IMG/VR virus record: IMGVR_UViG_3300028571_000058
Coordinates: 1-35,903 of that record
Length of the DNA: 35,903 nt
DNA from: a virus
Direction: 5' to 3' (one strand)
This document shows, one piece after another, positions 7,325 to 14,520 of this stretch. How positions within the stretch are numbered: the stretch's first letter is position 1; the number at the start of each line of letters is the position of its first letter. The notes under the pieces were generated by a model. The model did no database searches, had not been told where the DNA came from, and saw nothing but the letters and a program-made list of their open reading frames with translations. The position numbers and the translations under genes are program-made.

Positions 7325-8116
7325 TTACTTGAGCTTAAACAAAACGTTCCACTCAAGGAAACCTACACGCCCTGTAATCCTTAGTTTGTTATCCTCTTGA
7401 AATTCTCTTACAGTGCGAATTGTTTCTGTACCAAATCTAGATGTAATTGGCGGGTTGTATTTATTCACAATAAGTGCCGATTGCAAAGCTCTTACTTTGA
7501 TACCAGCGTATCCAGCAGCGATACGCTCTGTGCCTTTAGGGATGATGGAGTTCCATGTATACCAATCAACCTCACCAGTGACAGGAATACCCATACGAGT
7601 TTGGAAGTGGGTTACAGCCTCTACAAAATCTTTGTCGTAAGTATCACGTTGGCTTGGTTGCTCTAGCCCCAAGAAGTAAGCGATAAACTTTACCTCTGGT
7701 CCTGTGCTACCTAGCTTTAGTTGCTTGCTCCCAATTTTGTCATTAGGTACATCAACGTAGTTATCCTGTGTATTAGGAGTTTTCTCGGTATCTGGTGTAA
7801 AGTTACTAAATACAAAAACGTCTGCAACTTGGGTAAATCCAAGGTCGGCTACATCCAGCGGTGTATCAAAGTTTGGTATTTGGAATTTGACCCCGTAAGA
7901 TGCCTCAACTGAGTCATCAAAATCATAGGCTGGGAGTATGGTGGGCAACTCGTCTGTGCTAAATACTGCCCCATGAGCCGCTGCCCTGAGTAGCAGTTCC
8001 TCTACCTCGCTAAGTATGTTCTTGTGTACAAACACTCTAGCGGTATCAACAAGCACTCGCCTGATGTAATTGTTCTTGAAGCTCTTTAGGTCGGGATTAC
8101 CCCATGAATTTGCCAT
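7325..8116 (-). CDS. protein with two peptidoglycan-binding domains
   Basis: A 263-residue protein. The C-terminal half has two PG_binding_1 repeats: LKLGSTGPEVKFIAYFLGL with AVTHFQTRMGIPVTG, and GIKVRALQSALIVNKY with TVREFQEDNKLRITG. Each has the usual pattern of G..V..LQ..L..., then F...T...V..FQ....l...G, ending in W. The N-terminal ~130 residues are not recognised and show no obvious hydrolase motif. It may be the cell-wall-binding part of a split lysin or a virion-associated protein. Oddly it is the first gene of the leftward replication run, about 25 kb from the M23 endolysin and holin. ATG at 8116. Confidence 0.8.
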   Translation of the reverse strand: MANSWGNPDLKSFKNNYIRRVLVDTARVFVHKNILSEVEELLLRAAAHGAVFSTDELPTILPAYDFDDSVEASYGVKFQIPNFDTPLDVADLGFTQVADVFVFSNFTPDTEKTPNTQDNYVDVPNDKIGSKQLKLGSTGPEVKFIAYFLGLEQPSQRDTYDKDFVEAVTHFQTRMGIPVTGEVDWYTWNSIIPKGTERIAAGYAGIKVRALQSALIVNKYNPPITSRFGTETIRTVREFQEDNKLRITGRVGFLEWNVLFKLK

Positions 8117-8144
8117 AGCAATAAGTTTACTTTGTTGCTATAAG

Positions 8145-8159
8145 TAGACTAATCGTCTA
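8145..8159. promoter_or_regulatory. inverted repeat, possible operator
   Basis: TAGAC and GTCTA flank a five-base spacer, 29 bases upstream of the leftward gene at 8116. Located in the divergent control region 8117-8351. Confidence 0.35.
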
Positions 8160-8188
8160 ATGGGTGTGTCGCAACTGGCTCTTTTTGG

Positions 8189-8287
8189 CCCCGTAGGTAT
8201 ACAATCAATCTTGCATCGGTCCTTTCCTTTCACTGAACCTTGCATAGACCCCCGTAGGTCGAGCCTTTGAACCGCTCCCTACGGGGG
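8189..8287. promoter_or_regulatory. repeat cluster in the divergent control region
   Basis: CCCCGTAGGT occurs at 8189-8198 and 8250-8259, and CCTACGGGGG at 8278-8287 is the perfect 10-base inverse of 8249-8258. The inverted pair could form a hairpin with a 19-base loop, but there is no convincing U tract and no upstream gene to terminate, since the flanking genes diverge. Shared binding sites for a regulator of the early rightward and leftward operons are possible. The rest of the 235-base gap holds no gene. Confidence 0.45.
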
Positions 8288-8351
8288 TTTACTAATGTCG
8301 GTGGTTCTGTGTATGGTTATCAAACAAGGTAAAAAATGAAAGGACCAATAG

Positions 8352-8939
8352 TTGCCTAATTTAGAGGACATACAAAAACGAATCGTTGCCTCATCCGATG
8401 ATAGGGATGCTTGGCTAACGGCTCGTAACGCTGGGGTGACAGCTACCAATGCGGGTAAGCTGGCCAGTCCAGAATCCATAGACTCAATACTGAAGTCAAA
8501 GTTTTTTGACGGGTTTACTGGAAACCCTGCTACCGATTGGGGTTTGGAGCGAGAGCCGTTCCTGCTTGATTGGGCTGGCTTTGAGCAAAACAAAAATCTA
8601 TTTCACGCTGTAGACGAGCGGCGTTTTATGGCCACACCTGACGGCATTAGATTTGATAACGGTGAGTTGGTATTGTGCCAAGTAAAGACCACTGGCAAGA
8701 CCATGAGCAAAATTCCCGCTCACTACTACCGTCAGGTACAGTGGGAGATGTTTGTTATGGATGCCGTACGTTGCCACTACGTTGTAGAACAACACCAAGA
8801 TTTCGTTCCAGTCAGTCTTGAGCCAACGCTTGAGATTATCGAACGGGACAATGAAGCAATCGCTTTATTGAAACCATTAGCGTACGCTTTGCTGACACGT
8901 TTAGACGAGGCAAACGCTTTTGAACAGGAGATGCAATGA
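8352..8939 (+). CDS. YqaJ-like viral recombinase (exonuclease)
   Basis: A 195-residue protein of the YqaJ/lambda-Exo type (PD-(D/E)XK fold), a 5'-3' double-strand exonuclease that prepares ends for RecT. Seen: WLTARNAGVTATNAGKL near the N-terminus (usual SR..GIG.S), GLEREPFLLDWAG (the G.E.E..a... motif), ATPDGI with the metal-binding Asp, and CQVKTT for the usual ExK, where Gln replaces Glu. TTG start at 8352 follows GAAAGGA. Its TGA overlaps the recT start (ATGA), so the two are coupled. Confidence 0.85.
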   Translation: MPNLEDIQKRIVASSDDRDAWLTARNAGVTATNAGKLASPESIDSILKSKFFDGFTGNPATDWGLEREPFLLDWAGFEQNKNLFHAVDERRFMATPDGIRFDNGELVLCQVKTTGKTMSKIPAHYYRQVQWEMFVMDAVRCHYVVEQHQDFVPVSLEPTLEIIERDNEAIALLKPLAYALLTRLDEANAFEQEMQ

Positions 8940-9748
8940 GTACAGTAGCAGTGTTACCACAAACTGGGGATGACACCCAGTGGACAGAATCACAAAAAGC
9001 CCTAATGGAATTTGCTGGGCTTTACAAAAAAGTAAATACAAGCAACGGTGAGCGTATGGTTTTGGCTCCACGTGCGATAGTTGAGGCTTTTGCCCAGACG
9101 GTACAGCGTACGCAACTAGACCCAATCGCAAGGCAGATTTATTGCATAGAGCGTGGCGGTAAATACACAATTCAAGTTGGTATAGACGGAGCTAGGTTAG
9201 TGGCACAGCGTACAGGTGAGTACGCAGGTCAAAGACCTATCGAGTGGACCGCTGATGGAGAAAAGTGGGTTGATGTATGGCTAAGTAAGGAACCACCAGC
9301 CGCTGCTAGATGTGGCGTAATGCGAAAAGGTTTTAGTGAGCCGCTTTACGCTGTCGCTACTTGGTCAGGCTACGCCCCTCACTTCGGCGGTAAGTTGTCC
9401 CAGATGTGGCAACAGCATGGACCCCTGATGCTTGGTAAGTGTGCTGAGATGTTAGCCCTACGTAAAGCTTTTCCTATGGAGTTGTCAGGACTTTACATTG
9501 GTGAGGAAATGGAGTCTGCTGGCCCAACACCAGCCGCTGTTCTTAGCTCAAGGGATTGGTTAGCAGACTTGAAGCTAATTGACGACAAGGCAGAACTACG
9601 TAAGACTTTTGCCGAGTGTAAGGACAGTGGAGAAATGACCCCTGCTCTATCGGCAGAATTTATGAACCACGCTTCTAAGTTGTCTAAGGATTCGGATGTA
9701 ATTGAGGATGTAGTGGTTGTTGAGGAGTCTGTTGAGGCTACGGCATGA
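8936..9748 (+). CDS. recT: RecT single-strand annealing protein
   Basis: A 270-residue RecT-family recombinase that anneals complementary single strands. Characteristic stretches are QTVQRTQLDPIARQIYCIER, YTIQVGIDGARLVAQRTGEYAGQ, FSEPLYAVATWSGYAP and LMLGKCAEMLALRKAFP, which form the RecT core over about residues 50-200. The acidic C-terminus (VIEDVVVVEESVEA) is common in the family. Partner of the overlapping upstream exonuclease. Confidence 0.95.
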   Translation: MSTVAVLPQTGDDTQWTESQKALMEFAGLYKKVNTSNGERMVLAPRAIVEAFAQTVQRTQLDPIARQIYCIERGGKYTIQVGIDGARLVAQRTGEYAGQRPIEWTADGEKWVDVWLSKEPPAAARCGVMRKGFSEPLYAVATWSGYAPHFGGKLSQMWQQHGPLMLGKCAEMLALRKAFPMELSGLYIGEEMESAGPTPAAVLSSRDWLADLKLIDDKAELRKTFAECKDSGEMTPALSAEFMNHASKLSKDSDVIEDVVVVEESVEATA

Positions 9749-10110
9749 ACGCACAGAAAAAACTAAATGACCACCTGATTGACTGGAATAGGGTTTTACT
9801 TGAGGAGTATGGCCCCGCTCTAAATGAGGAGGCTACAGCCAAGGCAAACTTTGAGTACCGCTTCAGCGTACTAAAAGCTACATTACGTATAAACGACCCT
9901 AAAATTGCGTCTAACTGGTGTGACACTCTTGCGTACGCTAATGAGGATGTAAATGTCCTAAACCTACAAAAACTGTTGGCTGGTGCCAAGGTAGAGAGTA
10001 TACGTAAGACCTTGAACTACTTAGAGGCTAGGGCTGACGCTATTAGGTCAGAGGTGACAACGGAGCGTGAGGAGGCAAAACTACACGCTGTAAATAAGTT
10101 TGTTCCTTGA
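9745..10110 (+). CDS. hypothetical helical protein in the recombination operon
   Basis: A 121-residue, probably all-alpha protein of unknown family. Long charged helices with heptad-like spacing suggest a coiled coil (about residues 75-115). ATG 9745 overlaps the recT stop (ATGA) and its own TGA overlaps the TTG start of the HNH gene, so it belongs to the RecT operon and may assist recombination or replication. Confidence 0.65.
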   Translation: MNAQKKLNDHLIDWNRVLLEEYGPALNEEATAKANFEYRFSVLKATLRINDPKIASNWCDTLAYANEDVNVLNLQKLLAGAKVESIRKTLNYLEARADAIRSEVTTEREEAKLHAVNKFVP

Positions 10111-10448
10111 CCAGTACACCAAAGAAGCGTCTAACTATTTTCACAAGGGATGGTGAGGCTTGCGTAAGTTGCGGAACTACGCAAGACCTTACTATCCACC
10201 ACCGTATCAACAGAGGTGCTGGTGGAAGCAAATTGTTTGATGGTTATGCTTTTTTACTTACAGTTTGTACTTACTGTAATTCCATGTTTGAGTCTGATTC
10301 AGCTACGGCAGAGTCGGCTAGGGAGTTAGGCTACAAGCTCTCTCGCAACATGAAACCACCCGTAGACCCAACTACAATTCCTGTTTGGTATTACAAAGAG
10401 GATGCGTATTTTTTACTAGATAACAACGGCAAAAGAACGGAATACTAA
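10107..10448 (+). CDS. HNH endonuclease
   Basis: A 113-residue protein with a compact HNH fold. CVSCG (about residues 19-23) and CTYCN supply two CxxC zinc pairs. Between them DLTIHHRINRGAGGSK holds the first His of the HNH motif, a variant of the HHR..rg.GG pattern seen in phage recombination and packaging nucleases. TTG start 10107 overlaps the upstream TGA. It lies between the RecT operon genes and SSB, so replication or recombination is more likely than homing. Confidence 0.75.
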   Translation: MTSTPKKRLTIFTRDGEACVSCGTTQDLTIHHRINRGAGGSKLFDGYAFLLTVCTYCNSMFESDSATAESARELGYKLSRNMKPPVDPTTIPVWYYKEDAYFLLDNNGKRTEY

Positions 10449-10450
10449 AA

Positions 10451-10903
10451 ATGGCAAATGACACCAACATCACAATCGTGGGTTTTCTAACAGCAGACCC
10501 AGACCTAAAAAATACATCATCGGGCTTGGCAGTAGTAAACATAACCATCGCCTCAACCCCAAGCAAATGGAGCAAAGATAGTGGCACTTTTGTAGACGGT
10601 GAAACACTGTTTATGAGGGCCACCGCTTGGAGAACTTTTGCCGAGCAGATTGCTACCCAACTAAAAAAGGGTGACAAGGTTATCGCTTCAGGCAGATTGG
10701 TGTCTGAGTCCTATACGGATAAAGAGGGCAACAACCGTACATCTACCCGACTCGACCTTGATTCAATGGGTATGGACCTAAGTAGACCACCCAAAAACAA
10801 CAGCTACTCAGACGTGCCTAGAAACCCCGTAAATAACAACTTTGACCTGACAGATGGTTGGGCGGCGGTTCCTACCCCAACTCACTCCAATAGCCCCTTC
10901 TAG
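10451..10903 (+). CDS. ssb: single-stranded DNA-binding protein
   Basis: A 150-residue SSB. The OB fold spans about 1-115, with the usual TNITIVGFLTADPDLK start, FMRATAWRTFAEQIATQLKKGDKVIASGRL, then TSTRLDLDSMGMDLS. The tail is short and ends in SNSPF: it keeps the terminal Pro-Phe but lacks the acidic DDD-type stretch of bacterial SSB tails. Last gene of the recombination operon, followed by a terminator-like hairpin. Confidence 0.93.
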   Translation: MANDTNITIVGFLTADPDLKNTSSGLAVVNITIASTPSKWSKDSGTFVDGETLFMRATAWRTFAEQIATQLKKGDKVIASGRLVSESYTDKEGNNRTSTRLDLDSMGMDLSRPPKNNSYSDVPRNPVNNNFDLTDGWAAVPTPTHSNSPF

Positions 10904-10927
10904 ACCCCTTACAGCCCCTTAGAGTGG

Positions 10928-10958
10928 CCCTCTAGCCTAAGTTGCTAGGGGGTTATTC
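10928..10958 (+). terminator. terminator-like hairpin after ssb
   Basis: CCCTCTAGC (10928-10936) pairs with GCTAGGGGG (10944-10952) with one U:G, an 7-base loop, then TTATTC. The U tract is weak. It lies 25 bases after ssb and before a new promoter. Confidence 0.6.
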
Positions 10959-10975
10959 AAGGGTAAAAAATAAAC

Positions 10976-11004
10976 TTGCCTTATTGTAGGGAATCTATGA
11001 TAAT
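10976..11004 (+). promoter_or_regulatory. sigma-70-type promoter
   Basis: TTGCCT (10976-10981), 17-base spacer, GATAAT (10999-11004), pointing to the small-gene operon starting at 11045. Placed right after the ssb terminator. Confidence 0.6.
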
Positions 11005-11044
11005 TATTGTTCTTGGTAAAAAAAGAGAGGAACATTATTAAGTT

Positions 11045-11218
11045 ATGAAAATAGGCGATGAGGTCAGTGTCCCCATAAACGGACAAGTCATACCAGCTAC
11101 AGTTCTAGAGATTTCTCCTGACCAACAGGAGGTAAAAGTGCGTCTATCAGATGGACGTGAACTACAGATAAAAATAGCACCGAGGCGTCAAACACTTGGT
11201 CAGATGAGATTAGGTTGA
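11045..11218 (+). CDS. small beta-rich protein (57 aa)
   Basis: A 57-residue protein from ATG 11045. The pattern MKIGDEVSVPINGQVIPATVLEI, then KVRLSDGRELQIKI resembles a small SH3/Tudor-like barrel, but no family is certain. A GAGAGGAAC site lies about 13 bases upstream, a little far. First gene of the operon after the promoter at 10976. Confidence 0.5.
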   Translation: MKIGDEVSVPINGQVIPATVLEISPDQQEVKVRLSDGRELQIKIAPRRQTLGQMRLG

Positions 11219-11228
11219 AAGGAACAAA

Positions 11229-11465
11229 ATGACCATAGAATGGAAAACGCCACCAGAGGCACAACGAGGTAGGTCATCTACCAAGTGGAGCAAGGTCGCA
11301 GCAGAGCTAAGACAACGCCCTAATGAGTGGGCAAAGATTGGTACGCTAAATTTTGCCAGCCAAGCGTTTATTATCGCTAAAACCCACAAAATCAAAGTAA
11401 AGACTCGTAAGAACGATGACCTTACATTTGAGATTTATGGTATGTACGAGGCTCCAGATGCCTAA
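11229..11465 (+). CDS. hypothetical protein (78 aa)
   Basis: A 78-residue basic protein preceded by GAAAGGAAC. It has a helix (STKWSKVAAELRQRP) followed by strands (KIKVKTRKNDDLTFEIYGMYE), a layout common in small actinophage proteins of unknown function. Its stop overlaps the next start by eight bases. Confidence 0.6.
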   Translation: MTIEWKTPPEAQRGRSSTKWSKVAAELRQRPNEWAKIGTLNFASQAFIIAKTHKIKVKTRKNDDLTFEIYGMYEAPDA

Positions 11466-11640
11466 ATTTCTAGCCGTAGAAACCATGCGGTATGAGGTTA
11501 CCGCCGACACCATTGAGGATGCCAGAGCGATTTTCTTTGGCATTTTGGGCAATACAAAAGCCCTTACAGATACAGAGTTTGCCAAACTAGTCGAAGCAGT
11601 TGAGCTACTAGACGGCACTACTACATTTGAGGAGCAGTAA
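11458..11640 (+). CDS. hypothetical protein (60 aa)
   Basis: A 60-residue acidic protein from ATG 11458; overlap with both neighbours supports it. It reads MPKFLAVETMRYEVTADTIE, then ARAIFFGILGN, a strand-helix pattern like other small phage proteins that follow YEVxAxsxeeA. Function unknown. Confidence 0.55.
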   Translation: MPKFLAVETMRYEVTADTIEDARAIFFGILGNTKALTDTEFAKLVEAVELLDGTTTFEEQ

Positions 11641-11942
11641 TGCAAGCAGGTTGGATAGCAGAAGTTTTTGCCAAGATGCCAGCAGACCAAGAGGTCGTAG
11701 CTTATTGGTGGACTAAAGACGATGTTGAAATGAACGGTGGTTATACCGATGCCGAGGAACCCATTACAGAGGCTAACTGGCAGAAGATAGTGGACCGTAT
11801 GAGAAACAACTTCGCGGAGCAAGACCTAGTAGAAACTATTGACGAAATAGCCAAGGACTTTCAGCCTATTCAGGCAGAGTGTACCTATTGTGGTAGAGGG
11901 TGTCACTGTGACGCTGACTACGAGAATAAGGCAGGTAAGTAG
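11640..11942 (+). CDS. hypothetical protein with C-terminal CxxC zinc motif
   Basis: A 100-residue protein. The N-terminal part (VFAKMPADQEVVAYWWTKDDVE) looks like a small alpha/beta fold. The C-terminus has CTYCGRGCHC, with four cysteines that could bind zinc. Start overlaps the previous stop (TAATG). No family recognised. Confidence 0.6.
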   Translation: MQAGWIAEVFAKMPADQEVVAYWWTKDDVEMNGGYTDAEEPITEANWQKIVDRMRNNFAEQDLVETIDEIAKDFQPIQAECTYCGRGCHCDADYENKAGK

Positions 11943-12092
11943 ATGGACTGGATATGGTTTATTTTGGCTGGTATTGGAGCCATAGTTGTAGTGCTTATGG
12001 GTGTTGCGATTTTGATAATTTTAGCAGCAGCAGCCGAGATAGCAAAGGGTCAGATTCGGGACAAAAAAGATTACTATGAGTGGCCTGACTAA
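11943..12092 (+). CDS. small single-pass membrane protein (49 aa)
   Basis: A 49-residue protein from ATG 11943, directly after the preceding stop. Residues 3-33 are a continuous hydrophobic segment (WIWFILAGIGAIVVVLMGVA), followed by a charged tail (KGQIRDKKDYYEWPD). It could be a small inner-membrane protein. It converges with the leftward XhlA-like gene, the stop codons overlapping by four bases. Confidence 0.55.
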   Translation: MDWIWFILAGIGAIVVVLMGVAILIILAAAAEIAKGQIRDKKDYYEWPD

Positions 12093-12331
12093 ACCAATAA
12101 GTTTGTAATTGCACCAATCAAGGCCATAACCCCAGCAGTCAAGGCCGTATAAGCAATTCTCTCAATCCAAGCCAAGCGAGCTAGAGTTAATTCTACTTCA
12201 CGTAGTCGGTTTGGTACTTCGTCAAGGTGGTCAAGTTTCTGTAGCACCTGAATAAGTATTTCTCCATGCTCAAGTTGCTTCTGGTAGATGGCGTTCTGGG
12301 TTATGCGTACCCCAGTTGTTTCCTCAGCCAT
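12089..12331 (-). CDS. XhlA/holin-accessory-like membrane protein
   Basis: An 80-residue protein with a predicted coiled coil (about 20-52, LEHGEILIQVLQKLDHLDEV then LREVELTLARL) and one C-terminal transmembrane segment (IAYTALTAGVMALIGAITNLLV). This is the architecture of XhlA-type haemolysin/holin-associated proteins. It is the last gene of the structural operon, a common place for lysis or tail-tip membrane genes. The main lysis cassette is elsewhere (32656-33597), so its role is uncertain. Confidence 0.55.
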   Translation of the reverse strand: MAEETTGVRITQNAIYQKQLEHGEILIQVLQKLDHLDEVPNRLREVELTLARLAWIERIAYTALTAGVMALIGAITNLLV

Positions 12332-12564
12332 TATGCGGTTAGAGCGTTTACTTCAGCTTCGGTTAGACCTAGAGCTAGAAGTTTGGCATTAGCAGAGGCT
12401 TTGAGGTTTTCTTTTGTTTCCTCGGCAGCCAAGCGTTCCGCTTCCTGTGCTTCCCAAGCTAGTCGGTCAGTTTCTCGCTGTGCGATTTCTTCCGCTGTTA
12501 GGGGAACGATTGTGGACTCTCCAGTAGAGCAGTCTACAATTACTTTAGTTGGGGTTTCTATCAT
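12331..12564 (-). CDS. hypothetical tail-associated protein (77 aa)
   Basis: A 77-residue protein: a short beta part (KVIVDCSTGESTIVPLT) followed by a long, Ala/Glu-rich helix (AEEIAQRETDRLAWEAQEAE onwards). Such proteins commonly follow tail-fibre genes in phages and may be fibre-assembly helpers. It overlaps the XhlA-like gene by one base. Function not established. Confidence 0.55.
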   Translation of the reverse strand: MIETPTKVIVDCSTGESTIVPLTAEEIAQRETDRLAWEAQEAERLAAEETKENLKASANAKLLALGLTEAEVNALTA

Positions 12565-12585
12565 TTTTCTTTTCTTTCTTGTTTT

Positions 12586-13107
12586 TTAGGATACAACTAC
12601 TCCACCTGAGCTGCCTTTTGTGATTTTGTAAAGAGAGATTGTCGAACCAGCTACTAAGTTTCTGGCACTAGGGTTGGCAAAAGAGATTGAACTAATTGCT
12701 TCGGTATTTGACCACAATCCAGCCACGATTGCTTGATAGGCGGTTGTGGCATTGTTTTCAGAAACGCCGTCATTAGAGAACGACTTGTTTGTGCTTCCTG
12801 CGTAGTTCGGTATGTAAACGCTGGCATTAGCAAAAGTGTTAGAGGTCGAAGTGTTTGAGTTCATCCATAGAATAGCTCCCCCAGTATCGCTAGTTGGAGA
12901 ACCTGAGCCAGCACCGAATAGACGCCTGAAGGAATACCCAGTAGAACTGCTGTTGAATCTCATTTGAATACCGTCTGCCTCGCTACCACCAGCTTCTCTA
13001 AGGGACATCAAGACAACAAGGTCTGTCCCATCCTGCGGGATAGAGGTGAACTCGATTGAGGCTGCTGCTGTACCCAGCGTCTTTGTTTCTATAAGAGTCA
13101 TTGTCAT
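12586..13107 (-). CDS. tail/receptor-binding protein, paralogue 3
   Basis: A 173-residue protein, one of three tandem relatives (13129-13608 and 13635-14228). Shared pattern: a start like LIETKTLGTAAASIEFTSIP, an Arg-Phe-Asn core (IQMRFNSSST), a central Gly/Ser-rich part, and a C-terminal VAGSTISLYKI. Probably a beta-sandwich head or tip domain at the end of the tail. This copy has a short extra C-terminal tail (TKGSSGGVVVS). Confidence 0.65.
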   Translation of the reverse strand: MTMTLIETKTLGTAAASIEFTSIPQDGTDLVVLMSLREAGGSEADGIQMRFNSSSTGYSFRRLFGAGSGSPTSDTGGAILWMNSNTSTSNTFANASVYIPNYAGSTNKSFSNDGVSENNATTAYQAIVAGLWSNTEAISSISFANPSARNLVAGSTISLYKITKGSSGGVVVS

Positions 13108-13128
13108 TTTTTATTTACCTCTTGTTCC

Positions 13129-13608
13129 CTAGCTTGCTATTCCGTAGAGAGATACTGTAGTTCCAGCTATGTAGCTGTTGCCAGTAATTGAAAATAGAAC
13201 TGTGTTAATTGCCCCAGTATTCGCCCAGCGAGAAGCCGTCATTCTTACTCTGTCCCCAGCACTACTGTGCCTACTTAAAAAAGTCTTGTGCTTATCAGTT
13301 GCGGAGTAATCCATTATCTGAGAAGTAATAACAAATCTGTCAGTTCCAGCAACACCGATTTCGGCTGATGTGCCTGATGATGTTCCTGAGCCAGTAGAGC
13401 TTCCTGTTCCCTGAGCGTCTACCCCTGTGTAGTTGCTTCCAGTATCGCCGTTAAATCTTAGGATTGCTCCGTTTACTCCACCTGTGGCAGCTCCGTCAAC
13501 AACAAGAACCAAGTCCCGAAACGAAGCAGGGATTGACGAAAACGACACGGATGAGGCTGAGCTACCTAGTGTGATGTTTGCTAAAGCTATGTATGTTGAA
13601 GTAGGAAT
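13129..13608 (-). CDS. tail/receptor-binding protein, paralogue 2 (probable ATT start)
   Basis: Middle member of the triplet, ending IAGTTVSLYGIAS. From the GTG at 13548 it would lack the first strands conserved in its relatives. The same frame stays open upstream to an ATT at 13608, adding TYIALANITLGSSASS, which matches LIETKTLGTAAAS and LIESYILGSSQAS of its paralogues. No ATG, GTG or TTG exists in that stretch. An ATG at 13620 is out of frame and runs into TAA; deletion of one base would join it. So either ATT is used or the 5' end has a frameshift. I give the ATT version (159 aa); the short form would be 139 aa. Confidence 0.6.
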   Translation of the reverse strand: MPTSTYIALANITLGSSASSVSFSSIPASFRDLVLVVDGAATGGVNGAILRFNGDTGSNYTGVDAQGTGSSTGSGTSSGTSAEIGVAGTDRFVITSQIMDYSATDKHKTFLSRHSSAGDRVRMTASRWANTGAINTVLFSITGNSYIAGTTVSLYGIAS

Positions 13609-13634
13609 TTTATTTTCTCATTTCTTTCGGCAAC

Positions 13635-14228
13635 TTAGCCCTTGATTCCGTAGAGCGAGAAGCGAGAGCCAGCCATAAAGTTCGCTACGGAATCAGTTTC
13701 AAGCAAGAGGCTAGTGACCGAACCTGTGTTCATCCAAAGAGAAGAAAATAGACCCACATAAGTTTGAGTCTGGTTTCTAATTCCGCTTAGTGCTCTGACA
13801 GTTTTGTTTTTGGTAGTTGAGTAAGGGTCAAGTATGTCAATGATTGTTGGTGAATAGACCGAAGAAGTTGCATTGTTGCCATCAACAAAGCCAAGGTAGC
13901 CTCTATTGTTGCTTGCTGCTCCAGCGGATTCGACACCCGAACCATTACCCCAAAGGAAGTGTCTAGCGTAGTTGTTGCCTGTATCTGCGTTGAATCTAAA
14001 GCGTAGAGCATCAAAGGTATCTGCCTTAGCAGAGCGAGCGACCATTCTTACTTGTAAGTGCTTGTAAGTAGATGAGTAATCGCCTAAGTTGCTGAAAACA
14101 ACAGAAGCCTGAGAGCTACCCAAAATGTATGACTCAATAAGCTCATAATCCCCAGCAACATTACCTGCCCTCATGGACTTATACCATTGCTCATTATTGA
14201 TTGTTGAGCGAATCATTGACCTAATCAT
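13635..14228 (-). CDS. tail/receptor-binding protein, paralogue 1
   Basis: A 197-residue protein, largest of the triplet. After a 28-residue N-terminal extension (with MIRSMIRSTINNEQWYKSMR) comes the shared domain: LIESYILGSSQASVVFSNL, LRFRFNADTGNNY, and the C-terminal FMAGSRFSLYGIKG. The extension may anchor it to the tail. The start overlaps the stop of the 99-residue gene by eight bases. Receptor binding is inferred from position and copy number. Confidence 0.65.
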   Translation of the reverse strand: MIRSMIRSTINNEQWYKSMRAGNVAGDYELIESYILGSSQASVVFSNLGDYSSTYKHLQVRMVARSAKADTFDALRFRFNADTGNNYARHFLWGNGSGVESAGAASNNRGYLGFVDGNNATSSVYSPTIIDILDPYSTTKNKTVRALSGIRNQTQTYVGLFSSLWMNTGSVTSLLLETDSVANFMAGSRFSLYGIKG

Positions 14229-14520
14229 TTGGGAACTCCATCGGTGCGGTTATTCTGCCGTCTGGCAATAAATAGGCTTCAGGGTTAATTGCTAGTGCGA
14301 AATCTAGGGCCTCAGCCTGAGAAACATTCTTTACCTGCCAAGAGGTTAGCTTAGACTCGTCTACTGCTCCAGTTAGATAACCAAGAATAGTTGCGCCGTT
14401 TTCTACTTCGCCGTTTGACCAGCCGCCCTCAGCCTGAATCCTTTGTTCCGCAATAGCGTATTCTGGGCCAGTTCCATACTTAGGGTCTGCAAAGTTCAGT
14501 TTCCAAGTTGCGTAATTCAT
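14221..14520 (-). CDS. hypothetical tail-region protein (99 aa)
   Basis: A 99-residue protein with an aromatic N-terminus (MNYATWKLNFADPKYGTGPE) and a mixed fold. Similar proteins follow tail-fibre genes in many environmental phages but have no assigned role. Overlaps both neighbours, so it is part of the tail operon. Confidence 0.55.
   Translation of the reverse strand: MNYATWKLNFADPKYGTGPEYAIAEQRIQAEGGWSNGEVENGATILGYLTGAVDESKLTSWQVKNVSQAEALDFALAINPEAYLLPDGRITAPMEFPND

Noticed and set aside
8249-8287. ordinary rho-independent terminator
   Set aside because: It lies between diverging genes, has a 19-base loop and no real U tract, so I list it as a regulatory repeat.
8279-8593. 104-codon leftward reading frame
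   Set aside because: Antisense to the start of the YqaJ-like exonuclease gene and covers its control region; no ribosome site.
11346-11822. 158-codon leftward reading frame
   Set aside because: Antisense to three small overlapping rightward genes that have ribosome sites and stop/start overlaps.
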